Assembly: GCA_013215775.1 (NCBI GenBank)
Contig: JABSQO010000005.1
Span: 62,001 to 126,000, forward strand
Direction: 5' to 3'
Origin: Piscirickettsiaceae bacterium
GTDB taxonomy: Bacteria > Pseudomonadota > Gammaproteobacteria > Nitrosococcales > Methylophagaceae
Length of the DNA stretch: 64,000 nt
The position numbers and the translations under genes are program-made. Shown one piece after another: positions 1 to 8,838 of the stretch (the first letter of the stretch is position 1; the number at the start of each line of letters is the position of its first letter). Below the pieces are notes generated by a model. It was not told where the DNA came from. It worked only from the letters and a program-made list of their open reading frames with translations, and did not search any database.

Positions 1-1189
1 GTAAATCATCACCTAAATTAGCAACCGTCTTAGAATTGACGAGTTCAGTGATATTATTTTGTGGATTGGTCATTGTTTCAAATGCCAAATCATTGGCAGT
101 AATGGTGTGACTAGGCTGTAATATCAAAGCACGTTGTAAGACGTTATCTAATTCACGAACATTACCTTGCCATAAATGTTTTATTAATCGCTCCTCAGCA
201 CCACTACTAAATCGAGGAACTGAACGTCCAGATTGTTGGCAATGCTTACGTATCACCTGTTGTGCCAATGGCAAAATATCATCAGTGCGCTCTCTTAATG
301 GTAAGAGTTGCAATGGGAATACATTCAATCGATAGAATAAATCTTCCCTAAACTTGCCCGAATTAACCTCTTCACGTAATATTTTATTGGTCGTCGCCAA
401 CACACGGACATCTAGTGAAATAAGCTTGCGGCCACCAATACGTTCTACTTCCCGCTCTTGTAGAACGCGTAATAACTTAGCCTGTAAGTTCAAGTCCATT
501 TCTGATATCTCATCCAGCAAAATGGTGCCCTGCTGAGCTTGTTCAAACTTGCCCGCATAGGCTTGACTTGCGCCGGTAAATGAACCTTTTTCATAACCGA
601 ATAAGGTTGCTTCAAGCATATTTTCTGGAATGGCAGCACAATTAATCGCGATAAAAGGCTTATTTTTCCTTACGGAGTTATTGTGTAAAAAACGAGCAAG
701 TACCTCTTTACCGGTACCACTCTCGCCACTAATTAAGACTGTTGCATCAGTATCGGCAACACGTCTTGATAAGGTCAATAAATCACGTGATGATTTATCC
801 ACTGCTATCATCTCATCCAGTGAAACTGTACGTATATAACGCTGCACCCTTTCCAACAGATCATCTGCTTCAAAAGGTTTAATCAGATAATCACTTGCTC
901 CCTCATGCAAGGCATCGACGGCACCTTTAACGGTACCATAGGCTGTCATAATTAATACTGGGAGCTCTGGCAACATTGCTTTCGCTTTTTTCAATAAGGT
1001 ATAGCCGTCCATTGGACGCATTTGCAAATCGCTTAATAATAAACCAATTTCTTCATTCGCCAACTTATCCAGTGCACTTTGCCCTTGATCGGTTGCTGAA
1101 ACGTTGTAGCCTGCTAGTTCTAAAGTATCGCTCAATGCACCACGCAAATCACTATCATCTTCCACGATTAAAATGGTTTCTTTAGCCAT
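1..1189 (-). CDS. fleR: Flagellar sigma-54 response regulator FleR/FlrC (3' end cut off by window)
   Basis: NtrC-type activator of middle and late flagellar genes, partner of the kinase FleS. About 396 residues are visible. The N-terminal receiver has the acidic pair E10-D11-D12 and phospho-acceptor D54 (LLLSDLQM). The AAA+ domain follows, with Walker A GESGTGKE and the sigma-54 contact loop in its GSFTGA form. The frame stays open to base 1, so the C-terminal Fis-type helix-turn-helix lies outside the window. The ATG at 1189 is 3 nt past the fleS stop, so the two genes are one transcript. Homology to Pseudomonas FleR and Vibrio FlrC is by recognition of the family. Confidence 0.93.
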   Translation of the reverse strand, partial: MAKETILIVEDDSDLRGALSDTLELAGYNVSATDQGQSALDKLANEEIGLLLSDLQMRPMDGYTLLKKAKAMLPELPVLIMTAYGTVKGAVDALHEGASDYLIKPFEADDLLERVQRYIRTVSLDEMIAVDKSSRDLLTLSRRVADTDATVLISGESGTGKEVLARFLHNNSVRKNKPFIAINCAAIPENMLEATLFGYEKGSFTGASQAYAGKFEQAQQGTILLDEISEMDLNLQAKLLRVLQEREVERIGGRKLISLDVRVLATTNKILREEVNSGKFREDLFYRLNVFPLQLLPLRERTDDILPLAQQVIRKHCQQSGRSVPRFSSGAEERLIKHLWQGNVRELDNVLQRALILQPSHTITANDLAFETMTNPQNNITELVNSKTVANLGDDL

Positions 1190-1192
1190 TAT

Positions 1193-2377
1193 TTAAACTC
1201 CTGTTAATTCCTGCGCTTTAAGCGTATTTTTCCCCACGGCTTGATAGATCGGCAAACGAATACTAAATGTACTGCCATCACCTTCATCACTTGCAAACCA
1301 CAATATTCCTCTATGTGATTTTGCTATTGACTTCACCACAGCAAGTCCTAAGCCTGTTCCTGCAGAACGTGTGGTGTAAAAAGGTGTCAGGATTTTTTCC
1401 TGATCATGTTTCGAAATACCTACACCGTTGTCTTCGACACTAATCTCGATACAATCCACGCCGTCTTCATCTTCTACATATTCAGCATAAATAGTAATTT
1501 CACCCTCCGTCTCACATGCTAATCTAGCGTTATTCACCAAATTATTAAGAGCGCTGGTCAAGGCATCTTTACTACCATAAAAATAACCATCATCAACTGA
1601 ACTATTAACTTCTAAATTGAATTTTTCTGCGTCAGGCTGGGAAAGGAACTGTTGTTCCACGGCGATTAATAACTCTGTTACCGAAACGGGAGCAGGCTTT
1701 GCCATATCCCCACGAGAAAAAGCCAACATATCTTTAACCAATTGCTCCATATGGCTAATGCTGTTGTGCAATTTTTTAGCAAAGCGTTGCTGCAAAGAGC
1801 GATCAACATTCTCTTTCAATAACGGTGAAATATATAGCAATGCTGAAGATAAAGGGGTTCGTATTTGATGAGCGAGTCGAGCCGCCATTTCACCCATCGC
1901 TGATAATCGCTGTAAATGAGAAACTTTAAATTGTAGTTGGCGAGTTTCCGTCACATCATGTAACAACACAATTTGACCTGGCTCACTATCTAAAGGACTA
2001 GTTGAAATATGCACTAAACGGCCATCAATTAAAGAAACGTCATGGCTGCTGTTTGATTTTGGGGAAAAGGCACGCTTGATCACTCCAGACCATAGCTCTC
2101 CTTCTAATGGTTCACCCAATAAGTTAATAGCTGCCGCATTACATTGCTGAACCACGCCTGCACCGTTCAACACGACCACCCCGCCAGGCAATACTTCTAA
2201 TAGCTGAATCATTCGATTTGCTAAACGTGTTGCTTCTTCTACTTGCTGATGCTGATTTTTTTTAGATTGTTCAACTGATGACAAATGCTCTTCTATCGAA
2301 GTGACAGATGATTTAATGCCAACAGGTTTACGGTTCCTTGTACTGGAATCCGGTTTAGCAATCGGGTTAAGGCTCAT
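1193..2377 (-). CDS. fleS: Flagellar sensor histidine kinase FleS/FlrB
   Basis: Soluble sensor kinase of 394 aa that should phosphorylate FleR. A PAS-like domain lies at about residues 55-145. HisKA follows with phospho-accepting H170 in the H-box AHQIRTPLS, then an HATPase domain with the N-box NNLVNNAR and the G-box GTGLGLAVV. No membrane segment is seen, as usual for FleS. It lies directly upstream of fleR and downstream of fleQ, with its own sigma-54 promoter at 2423-2437, as expected if FleQ activates it. Confidence 0.93.
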   Translation of the reverse strand: MSLNPIAKPDSSTRNRKPVGIKSSVTSIEEHLSSVEQSKKNQHQQVEEATRLANRMIQLLEVLPGGVVVLNGAGVVQQCNAAAINLLGEPLEGELWSGVIKRAFSPKSNSSHDVSLIDGRLVHISTSPLDSEPGQIVLLHDVTETRQLQFKVSHLQRLSAMGEMAARLAHQIRTPLSSALLYISPLLKENVDRSLQQRFAKKLHNSISHMEQLVKDMLAFSRGDMAKPAPVSVTELLIAVEQQFLSQPDAEKFNLEVNSSVDDGYFYGSKDALTSALNNLVNNARLACETEGEITIYAEYVEDEDGVDCIEISVEDNGVGISKHDQEKILTPFYTTRSAGTGLGLAVVKSIAKSHRGILWFASDEGDGSTFSIRLPIYQAVGKNTLKAQELTGV

Positions 2378-2422
2378 TAAAGACTTGCTCCAAAATCGAA
2401 TAGTTAACTTATTCTCTCTTGT

Positions 2423-2437
2423 GCAAAAATCATGCCC
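2423..2437 (-). promoter_or_regulatory. Sigma-54 promoter of fleSR
   Basis: Minus strand reads GGGCATGATTTTTGC. It has the GG-N10-GC spacing and a TTGC -12 element of the sigma-54 consensus. Transcription would start near 2411, about 34 nt before the fleS ATG. Confidence 0.75.
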
Positions 2438-2515
2438 TATTAATATTTACATTACTTATCAGTTGGTTACGATCTTCCCGTTGATGTTAGCCAAGTCTTT
2501 GACAGATCATAAATA

Positions 2516-3964
2516 TTATTCGACTTCTCGTTGAATACCATACTTTCGCATCTTCTCAACCAACGTGGTACGGCGCATTTTTAACTTATTCGCCGCATGA
2601 GCCACAATACCAGATGCTTCATCTAAGGCCTGTTTAATCAATAAATATTCTAAGTTTGCCAAATGTTCTTTCAAATCCAAACCATCTTCTGGCAATGCTT
2701 TAAGATCAGTAACTGATTGACTAACCGCTGATTTTTCTACCGATTGCGGTTTTTGAATTTCTTTGGGCTTTGGTGTCTGTGCTATAACTTGTGCCACTAA
2801 GGCAGGTAAATCTTCCCCTTCAACCTGAAATTTCTCAGGAATATCATCAAAATCCACTGTGCCGTAAGGGTAGAGAATGACCAAACGCTCCACCACATTT
2901 GCCAACTCCCGTACATTACCTGGCCAAGGATAGCGACATAATGATGCAATGGCGGCAGAAGTTAAACGCACTGTGCCACGATTTTCATGTTCAATGCGAA
3001 GGATTAATTCATTAATCAATAGTGGAATATCTTCCGGTCGTTCACGTAAGGCGGGAATTTCAATCGGGAAGACATTTAAGCGATAAAACAAATCCTCTCG
3101 GAAGCGCCCTTCTGCAATATGCACTTCTAAGTCTCGATGTGTTGCAGCAATGACTCGCACATTAGCGGTTAAGGTTTTATTACTACCAATACGCTCATAA
3201 GTGCGCTCTTGTAAAACGCGCAATAACTTAACTTGCATTGGCAACGGCATATCACCGATTTCATCTAAGAAAAGCGTGCCACCTTCAGCCATTTCAAACC
3301 GACCTTTTCTCGCCGTGATCGCACCTGTAAAGGAACCTTTTTCATGGCCAAACAGCTCACTTTCAAGTAACTCTGCCGGAATGGCTCCACAATTGACAGG
3401 AACAAAAGGTTTTGTTCGTCGAGAAGAGAAATGATGTAAATTACGAGCCACCACTTCTTTACCGGTACCTGATTCACCTAAAATTAATACATTGGCCTCC
3501 GAGTCAGAAACCTGATCAATCATTTTCTGTACCGCTTTCATCGCTCGGCTATTACCGACTAAGTTTCGAATATTGCTCTGTTGTGAATCACGCGGCTCAT
3601 GGTGACCACGATAAACTGTTGCTTGTTGTAAAGCATTGCTTAATTGGGGGTATTTAACGGGGAATCTTAAAGAGCCTAATATGCCAGGAAAATCAGTGAC
3701 TTCTGCTTCTGGTAATTCTAGGGTAAAGACCGGAACACGTGCTTCATGATTGACTAATTCGCGTAATAATTGCTTAGTTTGATGTTTATCACCACAATCG
3801 CCAACGATTGCCATCACAATATTCGATAGCTCACCAGCATCGTCAAACCATAAACTGGGATCATGCACAATAATGGGTTGGCAATTAACAAACTCAACAA
3901 GTGTTGATAATAACGCTCGTCGATCAGGATCGATATCAACGACCAGCACCTTATTCGTACTCAT
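2516..3964 (-). CDS. fleQ: Flagellar master regulator FleQ/FlrA
   Basis: Sigma-54 enhancer-binding protein at the top of the polar flagellar cascade, 482 aa from the chosen ATG. A TTG 12 nt upstream is in frame, but the ATG at 3964 has GGAG six bases before it. The N-terminal receiver-like domain lacks a normal phospho-acceptor, as in FleQ. The AAA+ domain has Walker [10 protein letters not shown], a GSFTGA loop and [10 protein letters not shown]. The C-terminal helix-turn-helix has [13 protein letters not shown], a FleQ hallmark. An Arg before LVGNSR and the RN after Walker A match positions used by Pseudomonas FleQ to bind c-di-GMP, so c-di-GMP control is plausible (inference). Confidence 0.95.
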   Translation of the reverse strand: MSTNKVLVVDIDPDRRALLSTLVEFVNCQPIIVHDPSLWFDDAGELSNIVMAIVGDCGDKHQTKQLLRELVNHEARVPVFTLELPEAEVTDFPGILGSLRFPVKYPQLSNALQQATVYRGHHEPRDSQQSNIRNLVGNSRAMKAVQKMIDQVSDSEANVLILGESGTGKEVVARNLHHFSSRRTKPFVPVNCGAIPAELLESELFGHEKGSFTGAITARKGRFEMAEGGTLFLDEIGDMPLPMQVKLLRVLQERTYERIGSNKTLTANVRVIAATHRDLEVHIAEGRFREDLFYRLNVFPIEIPALRERPEDIPLLINELILRIEHENRGTVRLTSAAIASLCRYPWPGNVRELANVVERLVILYPYGTVDFDDIPEKFQVEGEDLPALVAQVIAQTPKPKEIQKPQSVEKSAVSQSVTDLKALPEDGLDLKEHLANLEYLLIKQALDEASGIVAHAANKLKMRRTTLVEKMRKYGIQREVE

Positions 3965-4049
3965 AGTGCACTCCAAAATCTAAAATAACACCGATATTAT
4001 CAATGTAAGTCATTAAGAAAATTGGAGTTAACCACCTTTTTAAAAGGTT

Positions 4050-4063
4050 GTCAAAAAAATGAC
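4050..4063. promoter_or_regulatory. FleQ-box-like palindrome upstream of fleQ
   Basis: GTCAAAAAAATGAC has the GTCA/TGAC half-sites and 14-nt length of the Pseudomonas FleQ box (GTCAATAAATTGAC-like). On the minus strand its end overlaps a TTGACA -35-like hexamer. A second palindrome, ACCTTTT-T-AAAAGGT, lies at 4034-4048. The site is about 85 nt upstream of the fleQ ATG, suggesting autoregulation. Confidence 0.5.
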
Positions 4064-4101
4064 ACCTATGGGTTTAGTTCAACTGAATGACTAGAGAATT
4101 T

Positions 4102-4422
4102 TTATGTAGCTCTATAGGCTGCAGTTGCTTTTTTATTATGATTGAAACTTTGTAATTGAATCTGAATATCTTGTTTTTCTTGCTGGCAAGTTGATTCAAG
4201 TTGTCGATTTAGATCAATGATTTGTTGAATCATATTGCGTACTTCATCACTCGCTCGATTATCTGCAATGGGAAATACTATTTCTATAATTTCTTGTCGT
4301 TGTTGTTCTAATATCGGTAATTCTGACCATACTTGTTGTTGGGCTTTTTGTTGCATATTTTTTGTAAGTAGCAATATTTGCGACAAGTCAGCTAACATTT
4401 TACCCGAACCTGACATGGTCAT
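4102..4422 (-). CDS. fliT: FliT-like flagellar export chaperone
   Basis: Short, helical, Gln-rich cytoplasmic protein of 106 aa. Sequence similarity alone is weak. The assignment rests on size, predicted helical character and position directly after fliD-fliS, where FliT (the FliD chaperone) is expected. Its ATG lies 3 nt past the fliS stop. ATG codons at 4422 and 4416 are both possible starts. It could be another small helical flagellar protein. Confidence 0.6.
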   Translation of the reverse strand: MTMSGSGKMLADLSQILLLTKNMQQKAQQQVWSELPILEQQRQEIIEIVFPIADNRASDEVRNMIQQIIDLNRQLESTCQQEKQDIQIQLQSFNHNKKATAAYRAT

Positions 4423-4425
4423 TCT

Positions 4426-4824
4426 CTAATGAAACTCAGGAGGGATATTATCCCAACCTACTTTTACTTCAGATAATAAACGGATTACTTCATCCAAAAG
4501 TTCTGGATTATTATCAACATTTGCTTCAAGCAATTTACGGCTCATATATTCATACAATGAATTTAAATTAGCAGCAACTTCTCCACCTTTTTCGGCATCT
4601 AAACTTGTTCGCAATCCCTGAATAATATTCATGCCCCAGGTGATTTGACGACCTTTTTCGACAAGTTCGCCACGCTCAATACAACCTTTTGCTGTGGCAA
4701 TTTTCGACAATGCACCATCTATTAACATTTGAATAATTCGATGTGGGGAAGCATAATTAATTTCAGATTCAATAGCCCCTTTTCCATAACCATCTAATGC
4801 ATTTTTATTTACCGTTCCCTGCAT
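4426..4824 (-). CDS. fliS: Flagellin export chaperone FliS
   Basis: Cytoplasmic chaperone of 132 aa that holds flagellin unpolymerised before export. The family pattern is visible: an N-terminal Tyr region, SPHRIIQMLIDGALSKI, the central GMNIIQGLRTSLD helix and YEYMSRKLLEAN. It follows fliD by 26 nt, precedes fliT, and should share the sigma-54 promoter upstream of fliD. Confidence 0.93.
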   Translation of the reverse strand: MQGTVNKNALDGYGKGAIESEINYASPHRIIQMLIDGALSKIATAKGCIERGELVEKGRQITWGMNIIQGLRTSLDAEKGGEVAANLNSLYEYMSRKLLEANVDNNPELLDEVIRLLSEVKVGWDNIPPEFH

Positions 4825-4850
4825 TTAAATCTACTCCTATTATCTTGTCA

Positions 4851-6221
4851 TTAAGATCTATTAATTGTTGGCAAATTGGCTAATTGCTGAGTCAAAAAGT
4901 TACCTGTTGAACTTAAACTACTCACCAATGTATCTAATGCCGTAAATTGCGCTCTAATACGACGCTCAATAATAATCAATCGGTTTTCCAATCTAAGCTT
5001 CTGATCATCAATACTATCACTTTGTGTTTTGAGTCCATCTTCTCTACTATCTATTAACCCATTACTGTCTAACAAGTTATCTGCAAACGCTTCTAAACGA
5101 AAAATAATACCTTCATCTTGAGCGGCAAATAAATTTGCTAGTGATTGAAAATCTGAAGAGAGTACGCTATTTAAATCTGATGAATCTAAAGATAACTTGC
5201 CATCTTCATCTGTGGATAATCCTACTTGAACAAGGTAAGAAAAACTAGACCCTGTAATCGCTGTACCTGCATTCAAAATGGCATACAGTTGGCGTTCAAT
5301 TGTTAATAATGTACTGTCCGCTTCTAGTTGGCCTTTACGTTGTGTGTCGAGTTCTTCACGCAGAGCATTAAAAGCATCCGCAAAAGCCTGAACAGATTCG
5401 GTAATACCCTCGTCATCACGAGTAATTTGCAATGTTGAACTACCGATGGTTTTTGCTGTTATCGATACACCTTCTAACGCACCTGAAATAGTATTTGAAC
5501 TACTGGTTACAGTAAAACCATCAATCTGTACAACAGCATCACCTGCCGTAGTTATTGCTGCTCGATGAACAATACCGCCACCGACATCATAGGCAAGTGC
5601 TGATAAACCAGCATCATCGGTGTTATTTGAATCCGTATCACCGGTCACCGTAATTTTCAGAGCATTGTCTGTACCAGTTTTATCTGTCGATATAACTAAT
5701 TGTGCACCATTGTCATCGGTTACTATTGTTGCCGTCACTCCGGTATTATCTGAGGCATCATTAATGGCATCACGAATTTTTGCAAGCGTGCTATTTGAAC
5801 TATCAATAACAACATCAAAGCTATCGGAACCAACAGCTATGGTTAATGTACCTTCTCCTACTACAGTAGCTCCATCGGTATATGCTTGAGTAAAAATTTT
5901 GTCACGTTCTGCCAGAGCTATGACATTAATTGAATAAGTGCCTGCAACAGAATTTTCATCAGCCGTTGCGGTGAATATATCTTCATCATTAGCGACAGCA
6001 TTAAAAATCTGAAAGCTAGATAAATTACTTAAAGCCTGTAATGCAGTTTGAAAATCAGAAATTTTGCTTTTGAGAGAACCATAAGCACTGATTTGTGCAT
6101 TAATAATGGCTTGTTTGGAATCAAGTCTGTCAATTGGCCGACGCTCAAGCGCAATCAATTGACTGACAATATTATTTACATCTAAGCCTGAACCTATACC
6201 TGGTGCTTGTATTGACGCCAT
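4851..6221 (-). CDS. fliD: Flagellar filament cap protein FliD
   Basis: Filament cap (HAP2), 456 aa, exported through the flagellar type III system. The N-terminus has the family signature GIGSGLDVNNIVSQLIALE, and the C-terminus carries the coiled coil that packs on the filament end. The middle is Thr/Ser/Asp-rich, as in variable FliD domains. A GGAGG ribosome site precedes the ATG. It is first in the fliD-fliS-fliT unit, with a sigma-54 promoter at 6273-6287. Confidence 0.95.
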   Translation of the reverse strand: MASIQAPGIGSGLDVNNIVSQLIALERRPIDRLDSKQAIINAQISAYGSLKSKISDFQTALQALSNLSSFQIFNAVANDEDIFTATADENSVAGTYSINVIALAERDKIFTQAYTDGATVVGEGTLTIAVGSDSFDVVIDSSNSTLAKIRDAINDASDNTGVTATIVTDDNGAQLVISTDKTGTDNALKITVTGDTDSNNTDDAGLSALAYDVGGGIVHRAAITTAGDAVVQIDGFTVTSSSNTISGALEGVSITAKTIGSSTLQITRDDEGITESVQAFADAFNALREELDTQRKGQLEADSTLLTIERQLYAILNAGTAITGSSFSYLVQVGLSTDEDGKLSLDSSDLNSVLSSDFQSLANLFAAQDEGIIFRLEAFADNLLDSNGLIDSREDGLKTQSDSIDDQKLRLENRLIIIERRIRAQFTALDTLVSSLSSTGNFLTQQLANLPTINRS

Positions 6222-6272
6222 ATCTTATGCACCCCTCCATTTATTTATATTGCTAATACATCCTTATATTTA

Positions 6273-6287
6273 GCAATTACCAAGCCA
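6273..6287 (-). promoter_or_regulatory. Sigma-54 promoter of fliD-fliS-fliT
   Basis: Minus strand TGGCTTGGTAATTGC fits TGGC-N8-TTGC with exact GG-N10-GC spacing. The expected start is near 6261, about 40 nt before the fliD ATG. It lies between the flaG stop and fliD. Confidence 0.8.
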
Positions 6288-6289
6288 AT

Positions 6290-6679
6290 TTATACCTTGG
6301 TTTTCAACAATAATCCACGATACTTATCTACCGCGTTACGAACGTCAATTATTTCTTGTGAAGGTATTTGACGCACCAGCTCTTTCGTTTCAGCATCAAT
6401 CACTTTTATAATTGTGTCCCCACTTTGCTCATCAATACTAAATTCCAAATTGCGATTCAAGTGTTGTACATAATCATTTAACTGTGCAACTTTTTCTTCT
6501 AATTTCTTTTTCTGATCTTGCCCTGTTATTTCAAATGCAGCATTTTCATTTGCCGACTCTGTGTGTTCTTTTGGGACCGCTTGAATCTCTTTTGTCGATA
6601 CTACAGCCGAGTCCGATGGCTTAAATACAATTCTTCTATCCTGAAGGATTGACTGAGTTACTACTTCATCTTCAGCCAT
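6290..6679 (-). CDS. flaG: FlaG family protein
   Basis: Small FlaG-like protein of 129 aa. The conserved C-terminal half carries LNRNLEFSIDEQSGDTIIKVIDAETKELVRQIPSQE, cited here only as its position at about residues 73-109. The N-terminal half is variable and charged. FlaG proteins affect filament length or assembly in polar flagellates; the mechanism is poorly known. A GGAGG lies 7 nt before the ATG. No promoter is evident in the short upstream gap, so transcription probably comes through the terminator after flagellin 2. Confidence 0.85.
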   Translation of the reverse strand: MAEDEVVTQSILQDRRIVFKPSDSAVVSTKEIQAVPKEHTESANENAAFEITGQDQKKKLEEKVAQLNDYVQHLNRNLEFSIDEQSGDTIIKVIDAETKELVRQIPSQEIIDVRNAVDKYRGLLLKTKV

Positions 6680-6710
6680 GTCAAATCCTCCTCATTTTTA
6701 TGAGTTTCAT

Positions 6711-6746
6711 AAAAATATCGGGGAGGAAAATCTCCCCGATATTTTT
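6711..6746 (-). terminator. Terminator after flagellin 2
   Basis: Fifteen-bp perfect stem: AAAAATATCGGGGAG at 6711-6725 and its complement at 6732-6746, loop of six. A/T tails flank both sides. It lies 15 nt past the flagellin 2 stop and before flaG. Confidence 0.85.
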
Positions 6747-6760
6747 GTGTTTTTATTATT

Positions 6761-7603
6761 TTATCCCAACAATGACAGCGCTACTTGAGGCAATGTATTT
6801 GCTTGAGCTAAAATAGATACACCTGCTTGTTGTAAAATTTGAGCACGTGTTAAGTTTGCAGTTTCTGCAGCAAAATCGGCATCTTCAATACGGCTACGTG
6901 CCGCAGTTAAGTTTATAGAGTAATTTTGTAAGTTTGAGATAACCGCTTCAAATCTATTTTGAACCGCACCAAATGTTGCCCGAGAACTACTGATAGAGTC
7001 AATATCGGTTGTTAAAGCAGCTAACTCTGCTGATGCCAACGCATTGGTAGTAACGTTGATAGTACCTGTTGCTGTTAATGAGGCTGCAAAGGAATTAAAG
7101 CTTGCACTCGCCAAATTCACTGTAGAAACGGCAATTTGATTATTTGCATTACCGTTAGCTCCTACTTGGAAGGTTAGCGAGGTTGCTGCACCACTTAACA
7201 ATACCGTGCCATTAAATTCAGTTGTTGCGATAATACGTGAAATTTCTTGTGTTAATTGATCAACCTCAAGTTGTAAACCAGCCGCATTACCTACGGTAGC
7301 ATTCGATGCTTGAACTGCAATCTCACGAATTCGTTGCAAGTTATTAGCAATTTCACCCAAAGCACCCTCAGCGGTTTGACCCAGAGAGATACCATCGGCA
7401 GCATTACGAACCGCCTGATTGGTACCGCGGATATCACGTGTTAATTGGCTAGCAACGAATAGACCTGCCGCATCATCTTTCGCACTATTGATACGCAAAC
7501 CTGATGATAAACGTTGAAGTGCTACATTTAAATCATTTTGAGATTTTGATAAACTGTTTTGTGCAGTAAGCGAAGCAATGTTTGTATTGATAATAAGAGC
7601 CAT
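6761..7603 (-). CDS. fliC: Flagellin 2 (sigma-28 type)
   Basis: Filament subunit of 280 aa. The conserved D0/D1 ends are [32 protein letters not shown] at the N-side, and [22 protein letters not shown] near the C-end. The central region is short and Ser/Thr-rich, with no large D2/D3 domains, so glycans would sit near the D1 edge. A TTG start 24 nt upstream was rejected because ATG 7603 fits the family and has AGGGGA six bases before it. Its ends are nearly the same as those of flagellin 1. It has its own sigma-28 promoter. Confidence 0.95.
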   Translation of the reverse strand: MALIINTNIASLTAQNSLSKSQNDLNVALQRLSSGLRINSAKDDAAGLFVASQLTRDIRGTNQAVRNAADGISLGQTAEGALGEIANNLQRIREIAVQASNATVGNAAGLQLEVDQLTQEISRIIATTEFNGTVLLSGAATSLTFQVGANGNANNQIAVSTVNLASASFNSFAASLTATGTINVTTNALASAELAALTTDIDSISSSRATFGAVQNRFEAVISNLQNYSINLTAARSRIEDADFAAETANLTRAQILQQAGVSILAQANTLPQVALSLLG

Positions 7604-7697
7604 TATTTTCCCCTGATAGCTCAGCACAGTTGTGACTGTACCTTAAAGTTAACTTTGGCAGATATGCAATGTGATGCATTCACTACCTCCAGCTATG

Positions 7698-7724
7698 CTA
7701 TCGGCAGCAGATAAATCTTCTTTA
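7698..7724 (-). promoter_or_regulatory. Sigma-28 (FliA) promoter of flagellin 2
   Basis: On the minus strand TAAA (7724-7721) is followed after exactly 15 nt by GCCGATAG (7705-7698). This matches the FliA consensus TAAA-N15-GCCGATAA except the last base. The leader would be about 85 nt. Confidence 0.8.
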
Positions 7725-7734
7725 GGGGAATTTA

Positions 7735-7788
7735 AGATAAAGATAAAGATAAAGAACATACAAACACGGTGGCAGTGTTCGTAGGTTC
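7735..7788 (-). terminator. Terminator after flagellin 1
   Basis: Fourteen-bp stem between 7775-7788 and 7754-7767, with one mismatch, one G-U pair and a 7-nt loop. It is followed on the minus strand by a U-rich tail made of three TTATCT units (AGATAA x3 at 7735-7752). It separates the flagellin 1 transcript from the flagellin 2 promoter. Confidence 0.75.
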
Positions 7789-7812
7789 TCTATATTTTTC
7801 GGGCTGTTAAAA

Positions 7813-8655
7813 TTAACCTTGTAGTAACTGCAGTGCTGTTTGAGGCAATGTATTTGCTTGAGCCAAAATGGATACGCCAGCTTGTTGGAGTATTTGGGCT
7901 CGTGTTAAGTTTGCAGTTTCTGCAGCAAAATCAGCATCTTCAATACGACTCCGTGCTGCAGTTAGGTTTTCCGCAAAATTCTGTAAGTTTGAAATGACCG
8001 CTTCAAATCGATTTTGAATCGCACCAAAAGTCGCTCTGGCTTCATTTACTGCATCAATATCTGCAGATAAATCGGCCAATTCTGCAGAAGCCACTGCTGT
8101 GGTAGTCACATTAATAGTACCTGTTGCTGTCAGTGAACCATTGTATGCGTTGAAACTAGCACTTGCCAAATTAACAGTAGACACTGAAACCTGATCTCGA
8201 GTTGTACCATCAGGACCAACATGAAATGTAAGCGAACCTGTAGCACTAATCAAAGCCACACCATTGAAATCAGTTGTCTGGATAATACGCGAAATCTCTT
8301 GGGTTAATTGATCAACCTCAAGTTGTAACCCAGCCGCATTACCCACGGTATCATTTGATGCTTGAATAGCTATCTCACGGATACGTTGTAAATTATTGGC
8401 TATTTCACCCAAGGCTCCCTCAGCAGTTTGACCAAGGGAAATACCATCAGCAGCATTACGAACCGCCTGATTAATACCTCGGATGTCACGAGTTAATTGA
8501 CCTGCCACAAACAAGCCAGCCGCATCATCTTTAGCACTATTGACACGCAAACCAGATGATAATCGTTGTAACGATGTGTTTAAATCATTTTGTGATTTAG
8601 CTAAATTCCTTTGAGCATTCAATGATGCAAGGTTCGTGTTGATAATAAGTGCCAT
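7813..8655 (-). CDS. fliC: Flagellin 1 (sigma-54 type)
   Basis: Filament subunit of 280 aa, paralogue of the next gene downstream. It has the same D0/D1 motifs ([24 protein letters not shown] and a C-terminal [20 protein letters not shown]) and ends in LLQG. The central part, about residues 135-200, differs most between the two. AGGG lies 7 nt before the ATG. It is driven by a sigma-54 promoter and closed by its own terminator, so it can be expressed before FliA is active. A tandem duplication is the likely origin. Confidence 0.95.
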   Translation of the reverse strand: MALIINTNLASLNAQRNLAKSQNDLNTSLQRLSSGLRVNSAKDDAAGLFVAGQLTRDIRGINQAVRNAADGISLGQTAEGALGEIANNLQRIREIAIQASNDTVGNAAGLQLEVDQLTQEISRIIQTTDFNGVALISATGSLTFHVGPDGTTRDQVSVSTVNLASASFNAYNGSLTATGTINVTTTAVASAELADLSADIDAVNEARATFGAIQNRFEAVISNLQNFAENLTAARSRIEDADFAAETANLTRAQILQQAGVSILAQANTLPQTALQLLQG

Positions 8656-8733
8656 GTTTCATACCCTCTTTTTTATATATACCATTCAGCTCTTTTAAAT
8701 TGAGAGAGTTGAATGTCACTACTTCAAGAGAGA

Positions 8734-8748
8734 GCAAAACATGTGCCA
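8734..8748 (-). promoter_or_regulatory. Sigma-54 promoter of flagellin 1
   Basis: Minus strand TGGCACATGTTTTGC is a near-perfect sigma-54 site with GG-N10-GC spacing. The start would be near 8722, giving a leader of about 65 nt. That leader contains an imperfect hairpin between 8714-8705 and 8693-8684 (arms ATTCA-ACTCT and AGAG-C-TGAAT). Confidence 0.82.
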
Positions 8749-8780
8749 CTTATATTTAACATTGTTTTTCAACAGCTTAT

Positions 8781-8838
8781 ATTGATGCCGTAATCTTTAT
8801 CCAATAAAGCGGCACTTTTATGCCACATCAGCATCAAT
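8781..8838 (-). terminator. Nested inverted repeat after the glycosyltransferase gene, probable terminator
   Basis: ATTGATGC and GCATCAAT arms at 8831-8838 and 8781-8788 enclose a smaller GGCA-TAAAAG-TGCC hairpin followed by CTTTATT. The structure starts right at the gene's stop codon. The U-tract is weak, so efficiency is uncertain. Confidence 0.45.

Noticed and set aside
7650-7680. CRP-like site TGTGA-TGCATTCAC upstream of flagellin 2
   Set aside because: The spacing between half-sites does not fit TGTGA-N6-TCACA.
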